Assembly (NCBI GenBank): GCA_040756745.1
Contig: JBFLYO010000028.1
Span: 1 to 55,349, forward strand
Reading direction: 5' to 3'
From: JBFLYO01 sp040756745
GTDB lineage: Bacteria; Bacteroidota; Ignavibacteria; UBA10030; UBA6906
Length of the DNA: 55,349 bases
Of the stretch, positions 15,871 through 24,315 are shown piece by piece; the first letter of the stretch is position 1; every line of letters starts with the position of its first letter. The notes beneath the pieces are model-generated. The model did not search any database. It had not been told where the DNA came from and worked only from the letters and a program-made list of their open reading frames with translations. A program made the translations under genes and the position numbers.

Positions 15871-17933
15871 GAGAGCACCTCCCGGGCGGCGCGGACCACG
15901 GCCTCCACCGTGATCCCGAATCCACGGAATGCCGCATCGGCGGGCGCCGATGCGCCGAAACTGCTCATGCCCACGAAGCCACCCCGTATACCGATGTAGC
16001 GCTCCCACCCAAGTTTCATGCCGGCCTCGACGGCGACGCGGGCCGTCACCGACGGCGGAAGCACCTCGTCACGATAGGTCTGCGGCTGCCGCTCAAACAG
16101 TTCCCACGACGGCATGCTTACCACCCTCGAGCGGATCCCTTCGCCCGCCAGAAGCTTGTGTGCTTCGAGCGCAAGCGACACCTCGGAGCCGGTACCAATG
16201 ATGATCACCTGAGGATTCGGATCTGCCGTCAGCGTGTAGGCACCGCGCAGGAGGTTGACAGCGGCGGCATACTTCGACTGATCCAGCACAGGAACTTTTT
16301 GCCTTGTCAGAGCAATCACCGTTGGCGACGTCCGGTTCTCGAGAGCGAACTTCCATGCATACGCTGTTTCGTTGGCGTCTGCCGGCCGGATCACCACGAG
16401 GCCCGGCATGGCACGAAGCGACGCAAAGTGCTCGACCGCCTGATGGGTCGGCCCGTCTTCGCCGAGGCCGATGCTCTCATGTGTGAACGAAAAGATCGTC
16501 GGGTAGTGCGAGAGCGCAGCGAGGCGGATCGCCGGGCGCATGTAGTCGCTGAAGCAGAAGAACGTGGCGCCGTAGGGGATCACCATCCGGCTGACGGCGA
16601 TGCCGTTCAGCATCGCTCCCATGGCATGCTCGCGTACGCCGAAACGGATGTAGCGGCCGCTTCGGTTCGAAGCAGAAAAATCCGTTGCCCCGGCGAACCG
16701 GCTGTTGTTGGACGGCGTTAGATCGGCTGATCCTCCCATCGCCAGGGGGAGCTTCGGCATCAGCGCATCAAGTACACGCCCCTGTGCTTCGCGGGTGGCC
16801 ACCGGCTTTTCAGGCGTGAAGTCCGGCACCGACTCCTTCCAGAGCGACTCCCAGTTGGAGGGAAGCCGACCCTTCTCAGCGCGCGAGAATTCCTCCGCAA
16901 GCGACGGGTGCGCAGCGGCATACCGTTCAAACAATTCCTTCCATGCCCGCTCTGCTGCCGCTCCTCTGTCTTTCTGCTTCAGGAAGTGCCGGGCCGAGGC
17001 ATCGGGAATGTGAAATTTCTGAGCAGGACCCCATCCCAGCCGCGTTTTGGTCAGCGCGACTTCGTCATCGCCGAGTGGCGAGCCATGCGCTTCCGCGGTA
17101 TCCTGTTTGTGCGGGCTCGCGTAGCCGATGTGGGTGCGAAGCTTGATGAGCGACGGCCGTGTCGGCTCCCGCCGGGCCGCATCGAGCGCCCGGCGAAATG
17201 CGTTCATATCGTTTCCGTCTCCCCCCACCGTTTGCACGAACCAGCCGTACGCCTCGTAGCGTCGTGCAACATCTTCGCCGAACGAAAGTGCCGTGTCCCC
17301 GTCGATCGTAATGTGGTTGTCGTCGTAGATCACGATCAGATTGTCAAGCCGGAGGTGTCCCGCGAGTGAGCTTGCCTCCGCAGACACCCCTTCCTGCATG
17401 CAGCCATCTCCGGCGATGACGTAGATTGTGTAGTCGACGACAGGGAATCCGTCCCGGTTGAAATAGGCGGCAAGGTACTTCTGGGCCACCGCCATGCCGA
17501 CGGCATTCGCGATCCCCTGTCCGAGCGGTCCTGTCGTGACTTCGACGCCGGGGGTCAGGCCGTACTCCGGATGTCCCGGCGTTTTGCTCCCCCACTGCCT
17601 GAAATTCTTGATCTCGTCGAGTGAGAGGTCGTACCCCGTTAAGTGCAGCAGCGCATAGAGCAGCATGCACCCGTGCCCTGCCGAGAGCACGAACCGGTCT
17701 CTGTTCGCCCAATGCGGATTGGCGGGATTGTGCTTCAGGTACTCCGTCCAGAGCACGTAGGCAGCAGGTGCCATCCCCATCGGCATCCCCGGGTGCCCCG
17801 ACTTCGCCTTCTGAATTGCGTCCATGGCGAGGCACCGTATCGTATTGATACACAACTCATCGAGCTCGGAGAGGCTGGAATGTCGGGGGAGGCGATCTTC
17901 ACTGACGGGCACGGCAGATGCAGTTACGCTCAT
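15867..17933 (-). CDS. tkt: Transketolase
   Basis: 688 residues, full length. The thiamine-diphosphate motif begins at GDGCMQEG, with SAGHGCMLLYALLHL, TGPLGQGIANAVG, the pyrimidine-domain FGVREHAMG and GEDGPTHQAVEH all present. It transfers two-carbon ketol units in the pentose phosphate pathway. It is the first intact gene of tkt-rpiB-tal. A broken pgi lies 27 nt upstream in the same orientation, so the ancestral operon probably began with pgi. The Shine-Dalgarno is weak. The extra 20 residues before SSLSELDELCINTIR are not conserved and the true start may be slightly downstream. Confidence 0.95.
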   Translation of the reverse strand: MSVTASAVPVSEDRLPRHSSLSELDELCINTIRCLAMDAIQKAKSGHPGMPMGMAPAAYVLWTEYLKHNPANPHWANRDRFVLSAGHGCMLLYALLHLTGYDLSLDEIKNFRQWGSKTPGHPEYGLTPGVEVTTGPLGQGIANAVGMAVAQKYLAAYFNRDGFPVVDYTIYVIAGDGCMQEGVSAEASSLAGHLRLDNLIVIYDDNHITIDGDTALSFGEDVARRYEAYGWFVQTVGGDGNDMNAFRRALDAARREPTRPSLIKLRTHIGYASPHKQDTAEAHGSPLGDDEVALTKTRLGWGPAQKFHIPDASARHFLKQKDRGAAAERAWKELFERYAAAHPSLAEEFSRAEKGRLPSNWESLWKESVPDFTPEKPVATREAQGRVLDALMPKLPLAMGGSADLTPSNNSRFAGATDFSASNRSGRYIRFGVREHAMGAMLNGIAVSRMVIPYGATFFCFSDYMRPAIRLAALSHYPTIFSFTHESIGLGEDGPTHQAVEHFASLRAMPGLVVIRPADANETAYAWKFALENRTSPTVIALTRQKVPVLDQSKYAAAVNLLRGAYTLTADPNPQVIIIGTGSEVSLALEAHKLLAGEGIRSRVVSMPSWELFERQPQTYRDEVLPPSVTARVAVEAGMKLGWERYIGIRGGFVGMSSFGASAPADAAFRGFGITVEAVVRAAREVLS

Positions 17934-17960
17934 GCGCTCTGGATTCTTCAGGTGTGGGGA

Positions 17961-18349
17961 CTAAGAATGACTCGGGGGATCGCCAACTAAGATACGAAAC
18001 TTTACCGCATTGAGCAAACCGCGCGTGGAGGAGTCGTGCGATTTCACCTGCTCCGCAGCGGTCAGTTCAGGCAGGATGACCTTGGCGAGCTGTTGGCGCC
18101 ATAAAGTGGCGCGCGATGGCGGCGGAATCGTGGGCAGATTGCAGGAACCACTCCCGCGCCGTCTCTGCATTGGCGGTGGTCTCCTGCGCCGTGAACGTTT
18201 TCGAAGCGACAATGTGTGTCCCATCGAACGGAAGACTTCGTAAAGCGGTCGGGATCCTTCTCGAAGAGATCCCGCATGTGGACCTTGTTGATCGAGGCGT
18301 AATGCTTCTTGAGTGCGTCCCAGGCCGGACTGTTGTTGTGCGCACGCAT
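17961..18349 (-). pseudogene. pgi: Glucose-6-phosphate isomerase remnant with large internal deletions
   Basis: Three pieces of Pgi occur in order but in three different minus frames. First is the N-terminus (AWDALKKHYASINKVHMRDL, then FEKDPDRFTKSS) from an ATG at 18349. Next is a central piece (DGTHIVASKTFTAQETTANA, then ETAREWFLQSAHDS), corresponding to about residues 200-250 of E. coli Pgi. Last is the extreme C-terminus (QLAKVILPELTAAEQVKSHD then SSTRGLLNAVKFRI). Intact Pgi is about 550 residues and fewer than 130 codons remain, so this is deletion, not a sequencing frameshift. It cannot be functional. It lies 27 nt before tkt. Assembly collapse is an alternative explanation. Confidence 0.85.
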
Positions 18350-18425
18350 TGCCGTTTGAAATTGGAATGTGGGGAACGGCGACAATATAAGAGAGATTCA
18401 GGATTTTTTCCCGAACGCCGGACGG

Positions 18426-18454
18426 TTGCGCATCTCTGAGCCAATAGCTACTTT
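18426..18454 (+). promoter_or_regulatory. Predicted promoter of the exonuclease gene
   Basis: TTGCGC (18426-18431), 17 nt, TACTTT (18449-18454); start codon at 18490. Motif match only. Confidence 0.4.
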
Positions 18455-18489
18455 AGTGATTCAGGAAGACGCACATCGACCATCGAACA

Positions 18490-19242
18490 ATGAAGCTGAC
18501 CCTGACGCGACCGATCGTTTTCTTCGACCTGGAGACCACGGGGAGAGATTTCACGCGTGACCGGATCGTCCAGATCGCGGCCCTGAAAGTTTTTCCAGAC
18601 GGAAACGAAGAGATGAAGACCCGCCTTATCAATCCCGGCATCCCGATCCCTCCCGAGGCCACCGATGTGCATCATATCACCGATGCCGACGTGGCGGGAG
18701 AGCCGCGGTTTCGCGACCTCGCGAAAGGAATCCATGAGTTCTTTCAGGGGGCGGATATCGGGGGATTCAATTCGAACAGGTTCGACCTCCCCTTCCTCGT
18801 GGAGGAGTTCGGCCGCTGCGGACTTGAGTTCCCGCCTCCCGATGCGAAGCTCATCGACGTGCAGACGATCTATCATAAGAAAGAGGAACGGACCCTTGCG
18901 GCGGCGTACCGCTATTACTGCAACAAGGCGCTGGAATCCGCGCATAACGCCGAGGCCGACGTGCGGGCAACGCTTGAAGTATTCAGGAGACAGGTGGAGA
19001 TGTACGACGACATCGGGAGCACGGTCGAGGAGATTCACGCCTTTTGCGAAGGGGGCCTGATCGTTGATTACGGTAGAAAGCTGATGAAGAACCAGAAGGG
19101 TGAGATCGTGTACGCGTTTGGGAAAAACCGGGGGAAACCGGTGCTCGACGATCCCGGGTATGCGGAGTGGATGCTCGGAGGAGATTTCCCCGAAAGCACG
19201 AAATCGGTGCTTCGACGGCTCCTCAAGAGCAGGAAGGGATGA
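18490..19242 (+). CDS. DnaQ-like 3'-5' exonuclease
   Basis: 250 residues. The DEDDh exonuclease fold is complete: ExoI FFDLETTG (D13, E15), ExoII GFNSNRFDLPFL, and ExoIII HNAEADVRAT. The domain covers residues 8-175. The remaining 75 residues form a short basic extension (GEIVYAFGKNRGKPV...RRLLKSRKG) also found on stand-alone DnaQ-family proteins of Bacteroidota. It may serve as a proofreading epsilon subunit or as a repair exonuclease, and sequence alone does not separate these. It converges with the DsbD-like gene, with 6 nt between stops. Confidence 0.92.
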   Translation: MKLTLTRPIVFFDLETTGRDFTRDRIVQIAALKVFPDGNEEMKTRLINPGIPIPPEATDVHHITDADVAGEPRFRDLAKGIHEFFQGADIGGFNSNRFDLPFLVEEFGRCGLEFPPPDAKLIDVQTIYHKKEERTLAAAYRYYCNKALESAHNAEADVRATLEVFRRQVEMYDDIGSTVEEIHAFCEGGLIVDYGRKLMKNQKGEIVYAFGKNRGKPVLDDPGYAEWMLGGDFPESTKSVLRRLLKSRKG

Positions 19243-19248
19243 CCGGCA

Positions 19249-21501
19249 TCAGCGTCCGGCCGCGGACGCACCCCCGCCGCTCGACTTCTCGAGTGCTTCG
19301 ATCACCATGGCACTGGTGATGACTTCGGGGAGCACAACGGGTGACGACGGCTTTCCCGGAGAGAAGATCACATAGAGCGGAACGCCTGAGCGGCCGAACT
19401 TTGCCAGCAGTCGGGTGATGTCAGGGTTGCGGTTCGTCCAGTCAGCCCTGATCGCGACGACATTCAGATCAGCGAATGTCTTCACCACGCGCTCATCGCT
19501 CAGCACCGACCTCTCGTTCACCTTGCATGTCAGGCACCAGTCGGCGGTAAAATCAAGGAATATCGTCTTATCCCCTTTCAGATCCTGCTCCAGCCCCGCA
19601 AGCGTGAACGGCTTCCATTGGATCTCGCCTGTGGCCATTGATCCACCGACGGGATCCGGGACTCCAGCGATCAACGACCGCACGTTGAGCGCCGATTCAA
19701 GAAAGACATAGTATCCCAGACCCACCACGACAAGCGCGACAGCCCACGTGAGTCGAGCCCGCCCCCGGGGCGCGCTCAGCGTTGCGAACATCCCCACCAG
19801 CCAGCAGGCGATGCCGACGGCAAGCAGAAACGCGCCGGTCCAGATGACCGCTTCCATGCCGAGCTGTTTTCCCAGCACGTAGAGCAGCCAGAGCAGCGTC
19901 GCCATCATCAGAAATCCCATGAACTGCTTCGCGGTTTCCATCCACGCACCCGGTTTCGGCAGGTACTTCAACCAGGCGGGGCGCGAAGTCAGGATGAGAT
20001 ACGGAAGCGCCATGCCAAGCGCGACGCCGCTGAACATGATAAGGATGACCCACCAGGGCTGAGCGAAAGCGAAGCCCAGGGCGCTTCCCAGGAACGGCGC
20101 CGTACAGGGAGTCGCGAGGATCGTCGCAAACACTCCCTCCCCGAACGATGCACTGTACCCTTTCCCCTGTGCCTCTCCCCGTGCCACCATAGCGTTTACG
20201 CTGTTTAAGGCGGCGCCCGGGAGGTTGATCTCAAACACCCCGAAAAGATTCAGGCCGAAGGCGAACACCACCGCCGCCATTCCGATGACAAAGAGCGGCT
20301 CCTGGAACTGAAACCCCCAGCCAACCTGCTGACCTGCCAGCTTCAGGAGGATCACCACGAGCGCAAGCGCCAGGAATGAGGCGAGAATGCCCCCCGAGAA
20401 TGCCCAGCCGGCTCGTGCAACCCTCGCCGGCTTATCGCCAGCCAGCTTGAGGAGGCCGAAGATCTTCAGGGCTATGACGGGAAGAACGCACGGCATGATA
20501 TTCAGCAGCAGGCCGCCGATCAGCGCGAAAAGAAAATAGAGGGCGAATGATTGGTCTCCTCCCCCTGTGTGGATCGTATCGAACTCCTGATCAAGAATTG
20601 AGGGCGGGATCGAGGTTGAGGTTGAGATTGAGGAAGTGAAGTCACGCGATAAGGGTATGGAGATGTGCGTGACCCGACTCGTCTTTCCAGCCGGAGTGTA
20701 CAACAGGAGTCCCTGTAACGTCAGGGGCACAGTTACCGCTTTCGACGCGGTTATCGGAATCTTGAGCGTGACGCCATTCTCCGCTGCAACGCGCTCAGTT
20801 CTGCCGATAAGAACATCGTCCAGCGGCTCGGGGTAGAAATCGGCCGCCTTCTCCGTCTCCGCGATGGTTCCATCCACACCGCTGAGCCGCAGCTCAACGA
20901 CGCTCTTTCCGAATGATGGTTCGTATGAGACGTTGTCTTCCGGTGTGAATGGTCGGGGAACCAGCGCGCGGTACTTGTCGAATAGTGCGGCGTTCGCGGG
21001 TCCGGCGGGAGAGGTGGTCACCGGAAGCCTCACGTACGCTTCCGCTTCGCCCGGAACGCAGATCCGTTCGCACTCGAGCCACTCCACATGCGCGCTGAGC
21101 ATCACGCGGCCTCCCGGCCTCGCTGTCGACGGTACATTGATGCGCGTCAGAAGCATCGTTTCGCCGGCGTAGCCGTACGTCAGCACGTCGCCGGTCTCGA
21201 GATACTTCTGCGGTGCGGGCCACTCAAGCGCTCCTGCCGTGAACCCTGCGGGGAGTTCCCATCTCACGCGCGTGGCAAGCCCCGCCTCCCCCGGATTCAT
21301 CCAGTACGTGTGCCATCCTTCGTCCATCGTCATGAGGATCCCGGCAGTAAACGACGCGCCGGGGACGGCGGCCTGCACATCAACCAGCAAACGAACCCCG
21401 GTGTGGGGAGAATTGGACGCGATGACGCTTTGTGCCGTGCATCCTGCTGCAAACAGCAGGAGCGTCAGCAGTGATCGCGCGGTCCGCGGGATGAACCTCA
21501 T
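19249..21501 (-). CDS. dsbD: DsbD-like thiol:disulfide interchange protein (cytochrome c biogenesis family)
   Basis: 750 residues. The N-terminal signal (LLLFAAGCTAQ) may be a lipoprotein or ordinary signal peptide. A DsbD-alpha/DUF255-like beta domain (GWHTYWMNPGEAGLATRVRW) spans about 25-290. Then come eight membrane helices with the two transmembrane redox cysteines in NIMPCVLPVIALK and ATPCTAPFLG. A C-terminal thioredoxin domain carries DFTADWCLTCK (CxxC). The arrangement carries electrons from cytoplasmic thioredoxin to periplasmic substrates. The linker around SISTSTSIPPSI is encoded by a low-complexity DNA repeat related to the intergenic arrays. A 52-aa membrane protein gene lies just upstream in the same direction. 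Confidence 0.92.
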   Translation of the reverse strand: MRFIPRTARSLLTLLLFAAGCTAQSVIASNSPHTGVRLLVDVQAAVPGASFTAGILMTMDEGWHTYWMNPGEAGLATRVRWELPAGFTAGALEWPAPQKYLETGDVLTYGYAGETMLLTRINVPSTARPGGRVMLSAHVEWLECERICVPGEAEAYVRLPVTTSPAGPANAALFDKYRALVPRPFTPEDNVSYEPSFGKSVVELRLSGVDGTIAETEKAADFYPEPLDDVLIGRTERVAAENGVTLKIPITASKAVTVPLTLQGLLLYTPAGKTSRVTHISIPLSRDFTSSISTSTSIPPSILDQEFDTIHTGGGDQSFALYFLFALIGGLLLNIMPCVLPVIALKIFGLLKLAGDKPARVARAGWAFSGGILASFLALALVVILLKLAGQQVGWGFQFQEPLFVIGMAAVVFAFGLNLFGVFEINLPGAALNSVNAMVARGEAQGKGYSASFGEGVFATILATPCTAPFLGSALGFAFAQPWWVILIMFSGVALGMALPYLILTSRPAWLKYLPKPGAWMETAKQFMGFLMMATLLWLLYVLGKQLGMEAVIWTGAFLLAVGIACWLVGMFATLSAPRGRARLTWAVALVVVGLGYYVFLESALNVRSLIAGVPDPVGGSMATGEIQWKPFTLAGLEQDLKGDKTIFLDFTADWCLTCKVNERSVLSDERVVKTFADLNVVAIRADWTNRNPDITRLLAKFGRSGVPLYVIFSPGKPSSPVVLPEVITSAMVIEALEKSSGGGASAAGR
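20592..20640. repeat. Low-complexity GAGGTT/GAGATT repeat inside dsbD
   Basis: A run of GATCGAG, GTTGAG, GTTGAG, ATTGAG words of the same type as the intergenic arrays at 8043 and 24067. It encodes the Ser/Thr/Ile/Pro-rich linker between the periplasmic domain and the first membrane helix, so it is tolerated in frame. Confidence 0.75.
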
Positions 21502-21560
21502 GATGAGAGTGACTCCGAGCCCTGAGAAACGAAAAAGGTGGCCGAAGCCACCCCTGGCGA

Positions 21561-21577
21561 GCACCGGTGACCGGTGC
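21561..21577. repeat. 17-bp palindrome between the 52-aa gene and dsbD
   Basis: GCACCGGT, one base, ACCGGTGC: a perfect 8-bp dyad located 3 nt after the 52-aa gene stop. No T-run follows on the minus strand, so it is more likely an mRNA stem or attenuator-like element than a terminator. Confidence 0.5.
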
Positions 21578-21580
21578 GCG

Positions 21581-21739
21581 TTACTCCTTCTTCTCCTTAT
21601 CGTCCACGTCGTGCAGGAAGTTCTTCTTCCATCGCTTCCTGATGAGCAGTACGAGATAGCCGAAGATCACGAGCGCGACGACGCCGATGAGGATAAAATT
21701 CAGGCCGAGGAAGTTGACGCTCTGTGGGTCTTGCTGCAT
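21581..21739 (-). CDS. Small single-pass membrane protein (52 aa)
   Basis: ATG at 21739, TAA at 21581. The product begins MQQDPQSVNFLGLNFILIGV, has one hydrophobic helix (about residues 13-33), then a strongly basic face (LLIRKRWKKN) and an acidic/lysine tail (DVDDKEKKE). The basic residues after the helix suggest an N-out, C-in topology. It is 79 nt upstream of dsbD and has its own predicted promoter, so it is probably cotranscribed. CcmD-like haem-export accessory proteins have this shape, but no sequence signature confirms that. Function unknown. Confidence 0.7.
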   Translation of the reverse strand: MQQDPQSVNFLGLNFILIGVVALVIFGYLVLLIRKRWKKNFLHDVDDKEKKE

Positions 21740-21805
21740 GATCTAATTGCGAATTCGTTCGCCGTGGAGGAGTATACGGCTAGGACGCAAAAATGTTACC
21801 CGGAC

Positions 21806-21834
21806 AATATAAGGATTCGACCAGGTCAATGCAA
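21806..21834 (-). promoter_or_regulatory. Predicted promoter for the 52-aa gene and dsbD
   Basis: Minus-strand TTGCAT (21834-21829), 17 nt, TATATT (21811-21806), in the 104-nt gap between trmH and the 52-aa gene. Confidence 0.5.
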
Positions 21835-21843
21835 GGCGTCCGC

Positions 21844-22428
21844 TCACCGTTTGGACCATTGTTCGAAGAGTCGCTCGCGCTCCGGATACGGCAGCATGGG
21901 TGCCCTGTATCCTCCCCCTGCCTGCCGTTGACGCAATGCCTCATAGAGAGAGACTGCCGCCGCGACGCTCACGTTGAGACTCTGGATCATCCCCATCATC
22001 GGGATGGAAAAGACGGCATCCGCTTTCTCCGCGGCCTCATCCGATACGCCCCGGTGCTCGTTGCCGAAGACGAGGGCGACGGAGCCGGTGAGGTCGAGGT
22101 CGTACAGCGTTCGCGCCTCCTCCGAAAGCCGCGTCGCAAAGATGCGGAACCCTTCGGCATGAAGCGTCGCGTAACACGCCTCCACAGACCGGTGCGCGCG
22201 ACGGTCGAGCCATTTGTTTGCGCTGGAGGAGCTTTTTCGCCCGATGCGCGGGAAGCGTTCCACGGTGTACACGAGCTCGACGCGCAGCACGCCGACGGCG
22301 TCGCACGAGCGGAAGATCGCACTGACATTGTGCGGGTCGTGGATGTTTTCCAGGACAACCGTGAGATCAGGCTGACGGCGCGCAATGACGCTTCTGAACT
22401 TCTCGCCGCGTCGTTCGCTAAGCGGCAT
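21844..22428 (-). CDS. trmH: TrmH-family (SpoU) tRNA 2'-O-methyltransferase
   Basis: 194 residues. All three SPOUT motifs are present: motif 1 NIHDPHNVSAIFRSCDAVG, motif 2 ALVFGNEHRGVSD and motif 3 IPMMGMIQSLNVSVAAAVSL. The C-terminal extension (YRAPMLPYPERERLFEQW) resembles TrmH, which methylates G18 of tRNA using S-adenosylmethionine, more than rRNA enzymes such as RlmB. Its first codons overlap the 3' end of the EamA transporter gene by 11 nt, so it is the last gene of a three-gene operon. Confidence 0.9.
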   Translation of the reverse strand: MPLSERRGEKFRSVIARRQPDLTVVLENIHDPHNVSAIFRSCDAVGVLRVELVYTVERFPRIGRKSSSSANKWLDRRAHRSVEACYATLHAEGFRIFATRLSEEARTLYDLDLTGSVALVFGNEHRGVSDEAAEKADAVFSIPMMGMIQSLNVSVAAAVSLYEALRQRQAGGGYRAPMLPYPERERLFEQWSKR

Positions 22429-23332
22429 CGACGCCTTCCTGCAGTTCTTCCCCGCCGGGTTCTCTGCGGATATTCAGGAGCACAATCGCACCGATGACGA
22501 GCACCGCTCCGCCGATCTGCGGGGCCTGCAGAAGCTCGCCGACAAAGAGCGCCGCGGAGACAATCGCGATCACCGGCTCGAGCGTGCTGACGATGATCGC
22601 GCGTGACGCGACGACGTGCCGCAGCCCTCCGAAGAACAGCGTATGGGGGATGAGCACCGAGACGACGGCAAATCCGGCGAGGATCATCCAGAGCGACGGC
22701 CCGGGAGAGTGCGAGGGAATATTCCAGGGAGGGTTCACGACAAGCCAGAAAAGTGATGCCGCGATCAGCGCGTAGCAGGTGACCGTCCAGACGGAGTAGC
22801 GCGCGAGCATGTGGCGCGTGTAGACGGTCATGAACCCGAACGTGAATGCTGAGAGGATGCCGCTGACAAGCCCGGCGGGACTGACGCCCCCTTCGATGCC
22901 TGTGGCACCCCCCACCGCAAGATAGCAGCCGCCAATCGCGATCAGTGCTGCCATGACCTTGCCGGGGGTGAGCTGTTCCTCCTTTCGCCAGGCGGCGTAC
23001 GCCATGACGAGCAGCGGCGCGGTGTATTGCAGCAGGATCGCAATGGCGACGGACCCTTCGCGGATCGTGAAATAATAGGTGATGTTTGATCCGGCGACTC
23101 CGACCGTCCCCAGGAGTGCCAGGCGCCAGAGGTCCTCTCGACGTACGCGCAGGAGGGCAGGGCGGGCGAGCGCGAGATACCCCGCCATCGCCGCCGCGGC
23201 AAACGTCGCCCTTGTCTGCACGAGGAGCACGGTATCCAGACCCTGCGCCAGCAGCGCCTTTGCCGCCGTGGCCGACACCCCCCAGAACAACGCCGCACCA
23301 GCGACCATCAAATAACCTCTGAACTGCCTCAT
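22418..23332 (-). CDS. EamA/DMT-superfamily membrane transporter
   Basis: 304 residues from ATG 23332, which overlaps the upstream stop as ATGA. About ten membrane helices in two EamA repeats: GAALFWGVSATAAKALL opens the first half and GLVSGILSAFTFGFMTVYTR the second. GSVAIAILLQYTAPLLVM and STLEPVIAIVSAALFVGE are the conserved helix pairs. Family members export amino acids, nucleotides or other small metabolites, and the substrate cannot be predicted. The longer reading starting at 23392 lies inside the preceding gene and is rejected. Confidence 0.9.
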   Translation of the reverse strand: MRQFRGYLMVAGAALFWGVSATAAKALLAQGLDTVLLVQTRATFAAAAMAGYLALARPALLRVRREDLWRLALLGTVGVAGSNITYYFTIREGSVAIAILLQYTAPLLVMAYAAWRKEEQLTPGKVMAALIAIGGCYLAVGGATGIEGGVSPAGLVSGILSAFTFGFMTVYTRHMLARYSVWTVTCYALIAASLFWLVVNPPWNIPSHSPGPSLWMILAGFAVVSVLIPHTLFFGGLRHVVASRAIIVSTLEPVIAIVSAALFVGELLQAPQIGGAVLVIGAIVLLNIRREPGGEELQEGVDAA

Positions 23333-23889
23333 GCCTGCGGTGCGGCTCCTTCGGGGGGGAGCCCCTTCTTCAGTTCTGCCTTCATCCGGCAAAAGGCGCT
23401 CTGTTGCGGGTCGCCCGCATATTCGTACAGATCGGCAAGGCGCATCCAGAGAGGTGACGGGTCAGCGACCTTCTTCAGTCCTTGCAGGAGGAACTCAATA
23501 AGACCCGGAAGCGGAGGAATGCTGAGATCGGGATCGTAGCAGTCGCACACCCGCAGATACGGTTCGCTGTCCGTCGGCCGCGCACCCGCCGCCTTGCGGT
23601 AGTATTGCACCGCCAGCTCGTGGTTGTCGCTCGACGAATAGGTGGCTTCAAAGATCCCTGCAAGCCAGAGGAAAACGTCATAGGCCAGGGAGGGAAACTC
23701 TTCCGCAAGTTTTTCACCGAAGAGCCGCACCTCATCAGGGGTCAGCGAGTGGTTCCAGAAGAGGAGCCGGTAGGAATCGAGGTCGGTGATTTTCTGGGCG
23801 AGGGCAGACTGGAAGACGTCGAAGATCTCGTTGAAGTCCGTCGACGTTGAAAAGCACTGCCGTATTTCATCCAGCGTGTAGGTGCGCAT
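23329..23889 (-). CDS. Hypothetical TPR-like helical protein
   Basis: 186 residues from the ATG at 23889 (MRTYTLDEI). It is soluble and helical, with TPR-like spacing in ELAVQYYRKAAGARPTDSEP and WMRLADLYEYAGDPQQSAFC. It has no signal peptide and no catalytic motif. An in-frame upstream ATG (23937) is possible, but neither start has a Shine-Dalgarno. It is first in an operon with the EamA transporter and trmH. Probably a protein-interaction or scaffold protein, with no function assigned. Confidence 0.7.
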   Translation of the reverse strand: MRTYTLDEIRQCFSTSTDFNEIFDVFQSALAQKITDLDSYRLLFWNHSLTPDEVRLFGEKLAEEFPSLAYDVFLWLAGIFEATYSSSDNHELAVQYYRKAAGARPTDSEPYLRVCDCYDPDLSIPPLPGLIEFLLQGLKKVADPSPLWMRLADLYEYAGDPQQSAFCRMKAELKKGLPPEGAAPQA

Positions 23890-24066
23890 CGGTTGCGCTG
23901 TTCGGGCCCGCGCGGGAGTTGATAGTAGCGGGATCATGATCGCCGGCACGCGGGACGGGATGGACGGCGCAGGGTTGCGTCGCACAGTGCGGGCGCGGGG
24001 TCAGAGCGAACATAAGAAACGCAGGGACGAAATGCAACACAACAGGGGCGACGGCGGAGCCGGGGA

Positions 24067-24312
24067 AGATTAAGATTGAGATTGAGATCGAGGGTGAGGT
24101 TAAGGTTAAGATCGAGGTTGAGAGTCAGATCGAGATTGAGGTAAAAGGTGAGGGGATAGAAGGGGAGTCTTCATCAGCAATAGCGAGCGATCTCCTCTTG
24201 AGTCCGCTCCCCCTTAGTCTCGATCTAGATCTCGATCTTTCGTTACCTTAACCTGCTCCACCCCTTAACCTGTCTTTTCCTCAGTCTTAATCTCGATCTT
24301 GATCTCGATCTG
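24067..24312. repeat. Low-complexity inverted hexamer array, second locus
   Basis: About 245 nt of degenerate GAGATT/GATCGAG/AAGGTT words on the left and their complements on the right, giving another very long imperfect hairpin. It fills most of the 426-nt gap between the T9SS NHL-protein stop (24316) and the TPR-like gene. A segment in its right arm (CTGCTCCACCCCTTAACCTG on the plus strand) matches the array at 8043-8190 in the opposite orientation. Confidence 0.85.
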
Positions 24313-24315
24313 CCC

